Shown here: positions 23,290 to 33,944 of the stretch, in pieces
Layout: every line of letters starts with the position of its first letter
How positions within the stretch are numbered: position 1 is the stretch's first letter
Assembly (NCBI GenBank): GCA_032433765.1
Contig: JAVIAB010000051.1
Span: forward strand, 149,751,243-149,815,242
Source of the DNA: Megaustenia siamemsis
Lineage: Eukaryota; Mollusca; Gastropoda; Stylommatophora; Ariophantidae
Length of the DNA stretch: 64,000 nt
Direction: 5' to 3'
Notes under the pieces: model-generated
Seen by the model: only the letters and a program-made list of their open reading frames with translations
Told to the model about the DNA's origin: nothing
Databases searched by the model: none
Translations under genes and position numbers: made by a program

Positions 23290-23530
23290 ATTCATTGGAA
23301 TGGCATAGTAACGCGTGGATGTGCGGCGAAATCCACTGTCTCGCTGGCTGAAAAGTAGGCGTGCGGTGTTCGAAACCTGCGGTAGACAGAAAGGTTTTTT
23401 TCTTTTCTATCGGGGGTGAAATAAAAATCCTGAATCTCACACGTCGTGGCGACAGCTTTGACCAAGCGGCCTTTATCCATCTGGTCCTGTCGTGAGCCCC
23501 CTGACATACACCAGAAATGGTAATATGCTG
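23290..23530 (+). mobile_element. tRNA-derived SINE, family C
   Basis: The head carries a B box, GTGTTCGAAACC, and the 3' part has GGTGAAATAAAAAT then a GACCAAGCGGCCTTTAT block shared with 31390-31600. It ends in ACCAGAAATGG. Confidence 0.75.
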
Positions 23531-23604
23531 TCGTCAAGATAGTTTTCTTTTTTATTCATTCGTTCTCTCTTTCAATTTAGTGATAAAATGTCAAACTATT
23601 CTTC

Positions 23605-23935
23605 AAGGCTTTGCGGACACCTTGTGACTGCGCGGCGGACCTCATGTGCCGGCGCGGGTAACACCATGTGACGGTGTGGGTAACCTCTTGTGACGGCTTG
23701 GCGGACCCCTATTGACGGCTTAGCGGACCCCTAGTGATGGTGCGGGTAATCCCTTGTGATGGCTTGGCGGACCCCTAGTTACGGTGCGGGTAATCCCTTG
23801 TGACGGCGCGGCGGACCTCTAGTGACGGTGCGGGTAGTCCTTTGTGACGGCGCGGCGGACCCCTAGTGACGGTGCGGGTAATCCTTTGTGACGGCGCGGC
23901 GGACCCCTTGTGACGGCACGACGGATTACTAAGGG
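23605..23935. repeat. 22-bp GC-rich tandem repeat (44-bp dimers), about 15 monomers
   Basis: Two monomer types alternate: one with GTGACGGCGCGGCGGACC, the other with GTGACGGTGCGGGTAATCC. It is conspicuously GC-rich in an AT-rich window, and CpG-dense. Confidence 0.88.
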
Positions 23936-24186
23936 ACCTCGGACAACAGTTTGAGAAACGCTCAACTAGACAATATGGCACGACTAATGCTTAAATATGT
24001 GTGTTAAGCTGCTTCATTTCTGGAGTCTCAAAACATTAATGTGATGTATCCAGAGAAGCGTTGTCTGCATTGGTCATTAACAATAACTGAAGATGAATAA
24101 ATAGAGCGATGAGTAGTTTTATTATGTTCCTTGCTTCTTTATACTCTGCTAATACAGTCATCCATTTATGAAGCCATTTTTGACTA

Positions 24187-26299
24187 TAGCTTGTTTCATA
24201 AGTAGTGCCCAACTTTAAAAATCTATTGCTTTTTAACCGCTTGTTGTAAGTTGTTCAAAATTTGCATGTAAAGTTATAATGATTAGAACCCAACAGGGAA
24301 TTAATTTCATTTAAAAAAAACATTTGGTTATTATTGTTGCTTATTTGATTTATATACATTTATAACGACCCATTGATGTAGTCAAAACTTAATGTTTACA
24401 GTATTTTAAGTTAAAAATAGCGATTAAAAATCCATACACGGTCAAATTGACGTGTTTGCTCGCTATCACCATTCGTTTTTTTACACAATTAGACACTTGT
24501 AAAAAACACGAGAAATTATGTGTTCCTTTTCCGTTCATTCATAGGTAGAGACGTGGAACGATAACATTTATCATGAGTCTTAAAATGAAATTCTGCAGTT
24601 TACAAAACATCGCAATAAAAATGTATGACTATTTTTGCAAAGAGGCTAAACGAGGAAGATTATTTAATTCTTTAGAAAACCCTGAGAATAGGACAAGACA
24701 CATTTTGGATTTATCTAAACGGTCATTTAATCGCTGGATTCAAGCACGTGACCGTCAATGTTCAAAATATACAAAATCACAAGGAAGAGCAAAAATGTTG
24801 GATAATTTCGACAGTGAACTTATTAGAAGTGAAATTCGCAAAATGTTGGGTATGAATGAAACTGTTACAATAAGAAAATTAAAAGTATCGCTGAAAAAGA
24901 ACAACAGTTTTGAAATATCAAAGTCTACATTATGGAGGAATGTGAGAGCTGCAGGCTTTATATTCAGAAAGTATTCCAATGGACGAAACATCATCTGTGA
25001 GAAGCCACATATAGTAGTCATGAGAAGCAAGTACTAACGTGAAGTAAAAGAGGTGCGCAAGCAAGGTTATGATATTGTGTACTTGGATGAAACATGGATC
25101 AATGCTCACCACACTAACCAAAGGGAATGGCAGTCATCAGATGGAAAGATTAAGAGATTAATACCTAGCAGCAAAGGACAGCGCTTGATAATTGCTCATG
25201 CAGGTAGTCGACAACATGGACTAATACAGAATGCAGAGCTCATTTTTCTTTCAAAATCCATAGACAATCGGGATTATCACTCTGAGATGAATGGTCACAT
25301 ATTTAGACATTGGATTGAAAATTCTGTTCTCCCATCACCAGATCGACCATCTTGCCTAATAATGGACAATGCAGCGTACCACAACATTGTTGCACTTGAA
25401 GATAAAGTCCCGACGTCATCCAGTACAAAAGATGCTATTAAGATATGGCTCACAAAGGAGCACATACAATTTAATAACATGTACTTAAAACCTGAATTAC
25501 TATCTCTAGTAAAGCAAAAACAAAGGACAAAGATTTTTCAAATAGATAAGATTATCCAAGAGCACGGTCATATAAGTTTGAGGCTGCCACCTTACCTTGC
25601 TCATTTAAATCCAATAGAACTAATCTGGGCAAAATTAAAAGGACAAGTGGCAGATGAAAATACAACATTCAAATTATGCGATGTAAAGACTCTTGCTAAT
25701 CTCGCTTTATTAAATATAGACAAAGATTATTGGACTAAATGTGAAAACCACGACTTAAAACAGGAAGAGGAATATTGGAAAAATGATGGTTTGTGGAATG
25801 TTCAACCCAAACAGTTATTAATCTTTTAGACTCGTCTGATTCAGAATGAAAGTATATAGCCCCCACAATGTTGGCCCCTATATTACCTTAAATTATTTCA
25901 ACAAACGGTCCTTTTCAGGACCACACAACTATGAAAATTGGACATACAGGTATACCTTGATATTATCGTCCGTCCTCGAACTGAGAAGACAATAATTCTC
26001 CTGGTGTTTTGTCTTATTCAGTTATTTCCCCATTACGGCCACGCCTTTACCTAGTGAAAATTAATCATTAACCAGCAACTACGTTAATTTCTATTATTTA
26101 GGGATTCACAATTTACAATTTTGACAAACATCAAAGAAATTCGCCGCTTTAAGAAAACTGCAGCTGCAAGATATTTGTTAAATATACATTTAAATGGTCT
26201 TTTGCATTCTAATAACATTTGGAAAATTTCAACAGTTTTTAACAAACGGTTACTGAGTAATAGCGTTTTGAAGTTGGGCACATGATTTGAAACGAGCTA
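24187..26299 (+). mobile_element. Tc1/mariner-like transposon, copy 2
   Basis: 2113 bp flanked by TA on both sides (24185-24186 and 26300-26301), the target duplication of this superfamily. Terminal inverted repeats are about 35 bp and imperfect. Left starts TAGCTTGTTTCATAAGTAGT; the right end reads TAGCTCGTTTCAAATCATGT in reverse complement. It aligns end to end with copy 1. Confidence 0.92.
24573..25829 (+). pseudogene. IS630/Tc1/mariner DDE transposase, one nonsense codon
   Basis: 418 codons with one in-frame TAA at 25035-25037, where copy 1 has TTA (Leu). The frame is unchanged across it (segments 24573-25037 and 25053-25829 are in the same frame). The catalytic set is intact and closer to consensus than copy 1: VYLDETW, LIMDNAAYHN, and LNPIELIWAKLKG with 83 residues between the second Asp and Glu. 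The C-terminus is full (ends KQLLIF). Only this one nonsense codon visibly disables it. Confidence 0.9.
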
Positions 26300-26354
26300 T
26301 AGATTAATATTATGAAGTCAATTTTTATTAAATATCCAACATTCATTGAGATTC

Positions 26355-29300
26355 GATAATAATAAATCTTCTTCTACCTTTTAGCTCCCAGTGGAGCATA
26401 GGTCTTCAACAAACACTTTCCAAGTCGTTCTGTTTTTTGCAATTCTTTTAAGATCATTCCATGTCTTCCCCATCATCTTCATCTCTGCTTCAATCTGTCT
26501 TCTCCAAGAATTCCTTGGTCTTCCTCTTTGTCTTTTCCCCTGGGGATTCCAAAAAAGGGCCTGTTGTGTAATACTCTCAGTTGGTTTCCGTAGTGTGTGT
26601 CCTATCCATCGCCATCGTCTTCGCTGTATTTCTTTATCCACTGGTATTTGACCGGTACATTTCCATAATTCCACGTTAGTGACTTTGTCCTGCCATTTCC
26701 ATCCTTTTATTCTGCGCAAGCATCCATTAATGAAAGTCTGTACCTTCGTGATTGTCAATTTTGTTATTCTCCATGTTTCACAGCCATATAATAGAACCGA
26801 CTTAACATTGGAGTTGAAAATTTGTATTTTTGTATTTAGCCTAATTTTTTTGGATTTCCATATGTTTCCCAGTGCAATGAAAGCTCCTCTTGCTTTTGAT
26901 ATCCTTATTTTGGTATCGTTTTCTGTTCCTCCCTCTTTATCTATATTACTGCCCAGATATATATAAGATTGTACGTCTAGTAGAGGTAGTTCTCCTAGTT
27001 TTATTTGGTTATTGCCAACTGCATTAATTCTCATAATGTTGGTCTTATCTCTATTAATCTTTAGTCCTAGCTGTTGTGATCTCTCATCTAATATACTCAT
27101 TTTATCTTGCATCTGTTGGTGGCTGTGTGATAGGAGAGCTATGTCATCAGCAAAGTCTAAATCATCAAGTTGTTTGGTCAGTGACCACTGGATCCCATTT
27201 CTGTTGTTTTGAGTTATTTTCATAATCTAATTTATGGCCAGTAGAAAGAGAAATGGAGACAGAAGGCATCCTTGCCTTACTCCTGTTCTTATTTCAAATG
27301 CTTCTGTAAGCTGTCCTTCATGCACCACACTACATTTTGTTCCTTCATACATTGTTTTTATCAGGTTAATAAACTTTATGGGGATTCCATAATGACTCAG
27401 CAACTTCCAAAGCATTCTTCTGTCTAAACTATCAAATGCCTTTTCGTAATCTATGAATCCAATATAAAGTGGGGATTTTAGTTCTAAACTTTGTTCAACT
27501 ATTATACGTAGAGTAGTTATTTGATCAGCACATGATCTGTTCTTCCTAAAACCTGCTTGTTCATCTCTCAAGTGTTTCTCTATAGCCTCTTTTAGTCTCT
27601 CCAGAATGATTCTGCCTAATATTTTTCCTGGCACTGATAGTAGCATAATTCCCCTATAATTTGTGCACTCCTGTAAACTTCCTTTCTTTGGTAGTTTGAT
27701 CATATAACCTTCTCTCCAGTCTTTAGGTATTTCTTCCCTCTCCCAAATTTTATCCAATAGATTATGTAACATCTTGGTAGAGGTGATAATATCTGCTTTG
27801 ATGGCTTCCGAAGGAATTTCATCTGGTCCTGTGGCTTTACCATCTTTTAATAGTTTGATGGCTTTCATTATTTCTTCTTTGCTTGGTTTTCCGCAGTTAA
27901 CGTGTAATTCTTCTTCTGCTGGTAGTATATCTGGAGGATTATTTGAGCCGGGTCTGTTCAAAAGTTCTTCAAAGTGCTCCTTCCATCTCTCCATTTGTTC
28001 CTTTATATTACTAAGCAGATTTCCTTTCTTATCTTTGATAAAGGCGTTGATCTGTTTGTATTTTCCACCTAATTTCTTTGTGCTGTTGTACAGTTCTTTC
28101 ATATTCCCTTTATTTGCTGCTTCTTCTGCCTCTTTAGCTAATTCATCTATATATTTCCTCTTATCCCTTTTAATGCATCTTCTCACTTCTTTGTTCACCT
28201 CTGTGTAAGCTTCCTGTGTCTTGGCTTTATTACTTCTTGTTTTGCTTTTATTTATGTCTGCTTTCTTGTTCTTTCTTTCTTTAATTTTATCCAGGGTCTC
28301 TGCTGTCATCCATGCCTTATTCTGGCGTTCTCTTTTCCCCAGTGTTTCTTCGCATGTCTCTTTCCATATATTTTTTACCTGTTTCCAATGATCTTCTATA
28401 TTTATTGTATTTTCTAGTTGTTGGAGGACTTGGTATTTGTTTGATATTGTGACTGCGAATTTATCTTTAATTCCTTGTTCTTTAAGAAACCCTACATTGA
28501 AATACTTTCTGCCCTTATTCGTTGTAGTATACATTTTTAATTTAATTTTATGTTTGGCTAACAGAAGATGATGATCAGAAGCTATATCTGCCCCTCTATA
28601 TACTTTTACATCCTGTAAGGATGACTTAAACTTATTATTAATACATATGTGATCAATTTGATTTTCCGTTCTATGATCTGGTGACACCCATGTAGCTTTG
28701 TGTATTCTTTTATGTTGGAATATTGTTCCTCCTAGGCTCATTTGATTAAGGGCGCAGAAATTCACAAATATCTCTCCATTCTCGTTTATATCTCCAAGTC
28801 CATGTTTTCCCATAATCTCTTCAAAGCCTCTGTTGTCTGATCCTACCTTAGCATTTAGGTCTCCCATCAAGATTATAATATCCTTGGCTCGTCTTGCATC
28901 CATCTGGCATTGTAGCTGTTTATAAAAATCATCTTTAACTGAGTCATCTTTATCGTTGGTTGGTGCATAGCATTGTATAATGTGTAATTTTATTTTGTTT
29001 TTGGTTGTTCTAAATGTTGCTCTCACCAGTCTTGGTCCCACTGCCTCCCATTCTATTAGTGTCTTCTGTGCATTCTTTGATAGCATTATAGCTACCCCTT
29101 CGCTATGTTGTGCTCCTGGTTCCTGGTGTCCTGATGATAAAATCATCTCCCTGTATTCAATTTTATTCTCTCTGCTCCCAGCCATCTTGTTTCACACATT
29201 CCCAGAATATCTATCGTGTAGTTGGTCATTTCTGCTGCCACTTGTGCCGCTTTTCCCTGTTCGTTAAGGGTACGAACATTCCAGGTGCCAATTCTGGATG

Positions 29301-29440
29301 ATTTCCTGGTAGACAAAGGGTGAGTCGGCAACCCGGACTCCTTATGGCTTTCTCCGGATTGCGTCATACGTCTCTTAGACAGAGAGCCCTTCTCTTTCCT
29401 GGATAATAATAAATATAACAGTAATAATAACACTAAACAA
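26355..29440 (-). mobile_element. Nearly complete RTE-like LINE
   Basis: About 3.1 kb: one long ORF (APE endonuclease then reverse transcriptase), an extremely short 3' UTR, and a TAA/TTC-type microsatellite tail at 26355-26380. Single-ORF structure, size and short tailed 3' end are typical of RTE-type LINEs; clade assignment is inference. The promoter-proximal end near 29440 is uncertain because TAA repeats and a Leu-rich reading obscure the start. Fragments of the same family lie at 2118-2475 and 35168-35340. Confidence 0.9.
26381..29433 (-). pseudogene. LINE ORF: APE endonuclease-reverse transcriptase, two lesions
   Basis: About 1000 codons. Endonuclease motifs in order: GTWNVRTLNEQG, CETRW, CYAPTNDKDD, MGDLNAKVGSD, NQIDHICIN, and SDHHLLL near the domain end. 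RT motifs: GPDEIPSEAIKA, CTNYRGIMLLSVPGKILGRI, EQAGFRKNRSCADQI, IDYEKAFDSLDR, GVRQGCLLSPFLFLL, then the FADD catalytic box and the C-terminal GCLRRIKGWKW and RQRGRPRNSW blocks. Lesion 1: a one-base frameshift at about 29155-29160 just after ETRW. Lesion 2: one in-frame TAG at 27227-27229 between the QGCLLSP and FADD motifs; reading continues in the same frame past it. The family usually has Trp there (TGG), so it is probably a single transition. Confidence 0.9.
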
Positions 29441-29480
29441 CTGCCGCTTCTAAAGTTTGTATTTCCTTCTAAAAAAATGT

Positions 29481-29733
29481 AAAGTAAAGAGCCCCCGCCA
29501 CGTGGCGTAGAGGGAATATGGTATTAGTGACCATAATTTTTATAGACCTTCCGAACATGATTTTTGGGGTAATGTGGTCAGTATTACGCCCGTGGCACTT
29601 TACTTTCGCAGGAAAAAAAGGTCGGTAACCATTTAAGACTGGTTGAACGTGAATGATGTCGACCAGAACCGAACCCAACCACTTGTCCTTCGTAGGCCAG
29701 TTCATTAACCGCTGGGCTATCGCAGCTCATTTC
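29481..29733 (-). mobile_element. tRNA-derived SINE, family A
   Basis: Same order of landmarks as 53967-54226, more diverged. The reverse complement starts GAGCTGCGATAGCCCAGCGG (A box) and has a B box like TTGGGTTCGGTTC. It lies about 40 bp from the 5' end of the LINE. Confidence 0.85.
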
Positions 29734-30004
29734 TCTCTGGTCCAGTAGACAAATTACAAAACACTTCCTGAGACTTGCTGTTTAGTTTTGACATTTCTTA
29801 TAAAAAATTTAATTGTTTTCATTTTTTCCCGTGTATTTGTGGTCTCTGCTGCTGTGTGGATCGTTGCTGCCGATGCAGCCCGCCGTGATCACAGCATATA
29901 AAATGATTGCTGCAGTTAATGTTTTCTACGACTCTGCCTGGATCGATAACTCGGCGGGGTCCAAGCCAGGAGAATGCGGGATCGAATTCCGGTCAACAAT
30001 TTTT
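29734..30004. other. Interval with a tRNA-like head
   Basis: Around 29930-29995 there is CTCGGCGGGGTCC with GGGATCGAATTCC, which resembles an A/B box pair of another SINE (plus strand). It is a single copy here, so this is only suggestive. The rest is unassigned. Confidence 0.35.
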
Positions 30005-30007
30005 TTT

Positions 30008-30310
30008 CCTTTTTATCGGCATCATCATCATGTGCCATACTGGTTGGAGTAGGCGATCATGTCCTTCCACAATCTCCTATCCACAGAGCATCGTATCAAT
30101 TCTGTTGTTAACTGTTTTCCGTGCCATGACACAAAGTTATCTAGTATCTTCTGTTTTTGTCGTCCTCGATCTCTCTTGTCCTGTATTTTGCCAGTTGTAA
30201 CTAAGTATTCCAATTTTCCTCTTCTCACGATGTGCCCGAAAAACGTTGATTGTTCCTGATGTTTTTTCAAGAGCTTCCTTTTTGTGTTGACCTCATTGAG
30301 AATGTCCTAA
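30008..30310 (-). mobile_element. LINE 3' end, left arm of inverted pair
   Basis: Minus strand: STFFGHIVRRGKLEYLVTTG, then GRQKQKILDN and a terminal DRRLWKDMIA block, then the 3' end with an ATG-repeat tail at 30016-30030. It is the mirror image of 30505-30918. Confidence 0.85.
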
Positions 30311-30319
30311 TTTGTGTTA

Positions 30320-30496
30320 TTAGCTGTCCGGAGAACTTTCATCATTAGCTGTCCGGAGAACTTTCAACATTAGCTGTCCGGAGAACTTTCAACATTAGCT
30401 GTCCGTAGAACTTTCAACATTAGCTGTCCGGAGAACTTTCAACATTAGCTGTCCGGAGAACTTTCAACATTAGCTGTCCGGAGAACTTTCAACATT
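30320..30496. repeat. 25-bp tandem repeat, 7 copies, seeded in LINE sequence
   Basis: Seven units of 25 bp have core TAGCTGTCCGGAGAACTTTC. In reverse complement each unit matches LINE sequence at about 30590-30615 in the right arm (GTTGAAAGTTCCCTGGACAG), which reads LKVPWTA. The array sits between two inverted LINE arms. Confidence 0.9.
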
Positions 30497-30504
30497 CTTC
30501 TGAG

Positions 30505-30918
30505 AAATTTCATCTCTGTGGCCTCTATGGACAGTAGACAAACAATTGAAAAGATGATTAGAGGCCACAGAGATTGGATTTCTCAGAGAATGTTGAAAGT
30601 TCCCTGGACAGCTAAAAAGACCAATGAAGGAATTCTCAAAGAGGCCAACACAAAAAGGAAACTCATAAAAAACATCAGAAAGAAACAATCAACATTTTTC
30701 GATCACATCATTAGACGAGGAAAGTTGGAATATTTCGTTACAACTGGCAAAATATAAGGAAAGAGAGATCGCGGACGACAAAGAGAGAAAATACTGGATA
30801 GCTTGGTGGCATGGCATGGAAAACAGTCAACAACAGAACTGATACGATCCACTGTAGATAGAAGATTGTGGAGGGACATGATCGCCTACGTCAACCGGTA
30901 TGTCACATGATGATGATG
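30505..30918 (+). mobile_element. LINE 3' end, right arm of inverted pair
   Basis: Plus strand: MLKVPWTAKKTNEGILKEA, KRKLIKNIRKKQSTFFDHII, RRGKLEYFVTTGKI then a stop (TAA) at about 30755, GRQREKILD, and a terminal DRRLWRDMIAYVNRYVT block followed by ATGATGATGA. Same family as the left arm, opposite orientation. Confidence 0.87.
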
Positions 30919-31335
30919 AATGCTTTGACAGAGACAACCTTGTCTGTCCTCAGTCTCACCGATAGTTGACACGAACTGATGACATGCTGGAACCCAGTAA
31001 GGCTGCTGTTGTTACATCTCAGAACCTTATATTTGAGTTTTCCCTTATAATTCTCATAGTCACGCTTCACTTACTCTGCCATTCTCTTTTGCTGCTGAAA
31101 GTATTTGCGTGTTTTTTTGGCTTTTTTTTAAAGCCAAAGCTTGTGTGTTTTAATTAAGACCAGTCTAGCCACGTTTTCATGTCCTTAAGTGTAAACTTTA
31201 TCGGGAATGAACTTTAAGTGAAAATTTGCATGAAAGATTGATATTTCCTTCGTCACGTCAACATCTTTAATTCATACGTAAAATTAAAAGAGCTCTAGCT
31301 GCACATTTTAAAACAGACAGTTGTTAGGTCTAGTG
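30919..31335. other. Unassigned interval
   Basis: A 63-codon ORF (30966-31157) ending in a hydrophobic stretch overlaps a T-run. There is no supporting context. Confidence 0.35.
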
Positions 31336-31389
31336 ATTAAGATGTGGTTTTCACGGGACCCAGGCGCCACAGGCGCAAGAACATTCTTT

Positions 31390-31600
31390 TGGAGAGCGCG
31401 TGGTCGAAGCTATTACTTGTCGGACTGTAGACCCGGAGAACGTGGGTTCGAATCGCGGTGGGTCAACAGTTTTTTTTTTTTTTAAATATCGGAAGTGAAA
31501 TAAAAACACAGGCCCAAAACACTTCGTAGCGACTGCACTGGACAAGCGGCCTTTATTCTCCGGTTCTACAAGTTTCTCTCAATCGACCCCAGAAATAAGA
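31390..31600 (+). mobile_element. tRNA-derived SINE, family C
   Basis: The head shows GCGCGTGGTCGAAGC (A-box-like) and the B box GTGGGTTCGAATCGC. A T-run is followed by GAAGTGAAATAAAAACAC and GGACAAGCGGCCTTTATTC, shared with 23290-23530. Confidence 0.78.
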
Positions 31601-31689
31601 AAATGACAAAAAGAAATATTTTTTAAAGACAATTTGTTTGATGTACGGTGAAGATAATCCGACAACTAACTAGCTAATTAATTAACTAG

Positions 31690-32055
31690 CTAAACTAAAC
31701 TAAACTAAACTAAACTAAACTAAACTAAACTAAACTAAACTAAACTAACCGACAAATCGAATATTAACTAACTGGATATATAACGAACTAACTAACTCTC
31801 TAACTTGCTAACTAACTAGAAAACTAACTAAATAACTAAACTGAACTAAACTAACTAACTAACCAGCTAACTAACAAAATAAATGAAACCAAACTAAACT
31901 AAACTAAGCTAAACTAACTAACTAACCAGCTAACTAAAAAAATAAATGAAACCAAACTAAACTAAACTAAGCTAAACTAACTAACTAACCAGCTAACTAA
32001 CAAAATAAATGACACCAAACTAAACTAAACTAAACTAAGCTAAACTAACTAAATT
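31690..32055. repeat. (AAACT)n and derived 66-68-bp tandem repeat
   Basis: A pure (AAACT)n run (about 31691-31750) degenerates into CTAA-type blocks. About three copies of a roughly 66-bp unit follow with core AACTAACCAGCTAACTAA and AATAAATGAAACCAAAC. It is a nested repeat in which a longer unit has been built from the pentanucleotide. Confidence 0.88.
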
Positions 32056-32637
32056 AAATAACTAATCGACCAGCCAACTAATAAACTAACTACGTTTTCA
32101 AAGTCAAATGTGAAGTATATATTCTGCATAGTTCTGTGGTACCTTACGGGATTGACGGTGAACATGATATCCATAGAGTTCTACGTGTTACATTTGTTAC
32201 GTGCATTCGTTTCTAGTCAAATTGAGGCGTGGCATTCTTTAATTGGTTTCCTTACTTATTTCATCCTTAAAGGATGTTCTAATTGTTGAAAGAGCACACA
32301 TGAAAGTCCATAAAGTTGTTAGATGAGTTTACAGTTTAATCACAGATGAGTTTACAGTTTAAGAAAACGCGTTGAACAAATGAACATTCTCGTACGTCAA
32401 CTGGCTCGATAACATTGACTCTTTAGGCCCTAACATGTTGATTTGCCAAACGACTAATGAGCGGACCCAATGTACACACTGAGTTAATTTGGTTTCATCC
32501 AATCCCTTTATTGTTTAGACCCTTCTTAAATTGTTACACTCCTTTTATCTTTCTGATCTGGACTTCTTAGTTCATCGACTAACATTGCCATGCTCATAAG
32601 TTTATTGTTTGAGTCAATTTTGAAATTTGAAAAAGCC
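32056..32637. other. Unassigned interval
   Basis: A short near-duplicate of GATGAGTTTACAGTTTAA occurs at 32323-32360. No ORF or repeat family was recognised. Confidence 0.4.
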
Positions 32638-32853
32638 CACAAGCTCGCTGGCAGCTCTTGGATGACTCTACAGTGAGCGCGTAAACCTGAGTGTACCATC
32701 CATGGCGCGTTGGTGTACATGGCAATGAAATATCCCACAAGCTCGCTGGCAGCACTTGGATGACTCTACAGTGAGCGTGTTAACCTGAGTGTACCATCCA
32801 GGGCGCGCTGGTGTACATGGCAATGAAATAGCCGGTAAGCTCGCTGGCAGCTC
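32638..32853. repeat. 98-bp tandem repeat, about 2.2 copies
   Basis: The period of 98 bp is fixed by AAGCTCGCTGGCAGC at 32641, 32739 and 32837. The overlapping minus-strand ORFs are repeat artefacts. Confidence 0.9.
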
Positions 32854-33150
32854 TAACACTGAGTGTGGCCTGACCAAAAAAAGAGCGCACCGCCAGGTTT
32901 GCTCTTTATTCCTTAAGAGAAGAGGTGGAGAATGGGTGGGACAATGATTTATATATTGAGAGATTTAGGAGTCTAAAGGCGGAAAAAGGGTCTGGTCGAT
33001 CCGGAGCGCTTAGTGAGTAAAGATGTATCTACAATCAACACCTTATAGAAACAATCATTCTGCATATGGTTCGAGAAATGCTGGAACGGGCGTGGAGCGG
33101 ATATGGGGAAGCACCGACCGCATTAAAACTGATTCCATAAATATAATAAA
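32854..33150. other. Unassigned interval
   Basis: No coding or repeat signal recognised. Confidence 0.35.
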
Positions 33151-33156
33151 ATAGAA

Positions 33157-33848
33157 TATAAGGAGGAATGCATTGACTAAAGCGTTGTAGTTTGTCGTGT
33201 GTCTCTATAAGGAGGAATGCATTGACTAAAGCGTTGTAGTTTGTCGTGTGTCTCTATAAGGAGGAATGCATTGACTAAAGCGTTGTAGTTTGTCTTGTAT
33301 CTCTATAAGGAGGAATGCATTGACTAAAGCGTTGTAGTTTGTCTTGTATCTCTATAAGGAGGAATGCATTGACTAAAGCGTTGTAGTTTGTCGTGTGTCT
33401 CTATAAGGAGGAATGCATTGACTAAAGCGTTGTAGTTTGTCTTGTATCTCTATAAGGAGGAATGCATTGACTAAAGCGTTGTAGTTTGTCTTGTATCTCT
33501 ATAAGGAGGAATGCATTGACTAAAGCGTTGTAGTTTGTCTTGTATCTCTATAAGGAGGAATGCATTGACTAAAGCGTTGTAGTTTGTCTTGTATCTCTAT
33601 AAGGAGGAATGCATTGACTAAAGCGTTGTAGTTTGTCTTGTATCTCTATAAGGAGGAATGCATTGACTAAAGCGTTGTAGTTTGTCTTGTATCTCTATAA
33701 GGAGGAATGCATTGACTAAAGCGTTGTAGTTTGTCTTGTATCTCTATAAGGAGGAATGCATTGACTAAAGCGTTGTAGTTTGTCTTGTATCTCTATAAGG
33801 AGGAATGCATTGACTAAAGCGTTGTAGTTTGTCGTGTGTCTCTATAAG
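33157..33848. repeat. 49-bp minisatellite, about 14 copies
   Basis: The unit is 49 bp with core AAGGAGGAATGCATTGACTA and GCGTTGTAGTTTGTC, and only two variants (CGTGTGTCT and CTTGTATCT). It ends about 100 bp upstream of the start codon of the small secreted-peptide candidate, so it may lie in its promoter, 5' UTR or first intron. Confidence 0.95.
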
Positions 33849-33944
33849 GTTAACTGATTAATACCATCGTCTTTTGTCCACATTTATCTACAGATTCATG
33901 TTGTCAACCTACAGTCAAGTGATCTCTTCTCAAAGCCTCCGGTC

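Noticed and set aside
27774..28208. 144-codon plus ORF and other ORFs at 26391-29300
   Set aside because: Shadows of the minus-strand LINE ORF.
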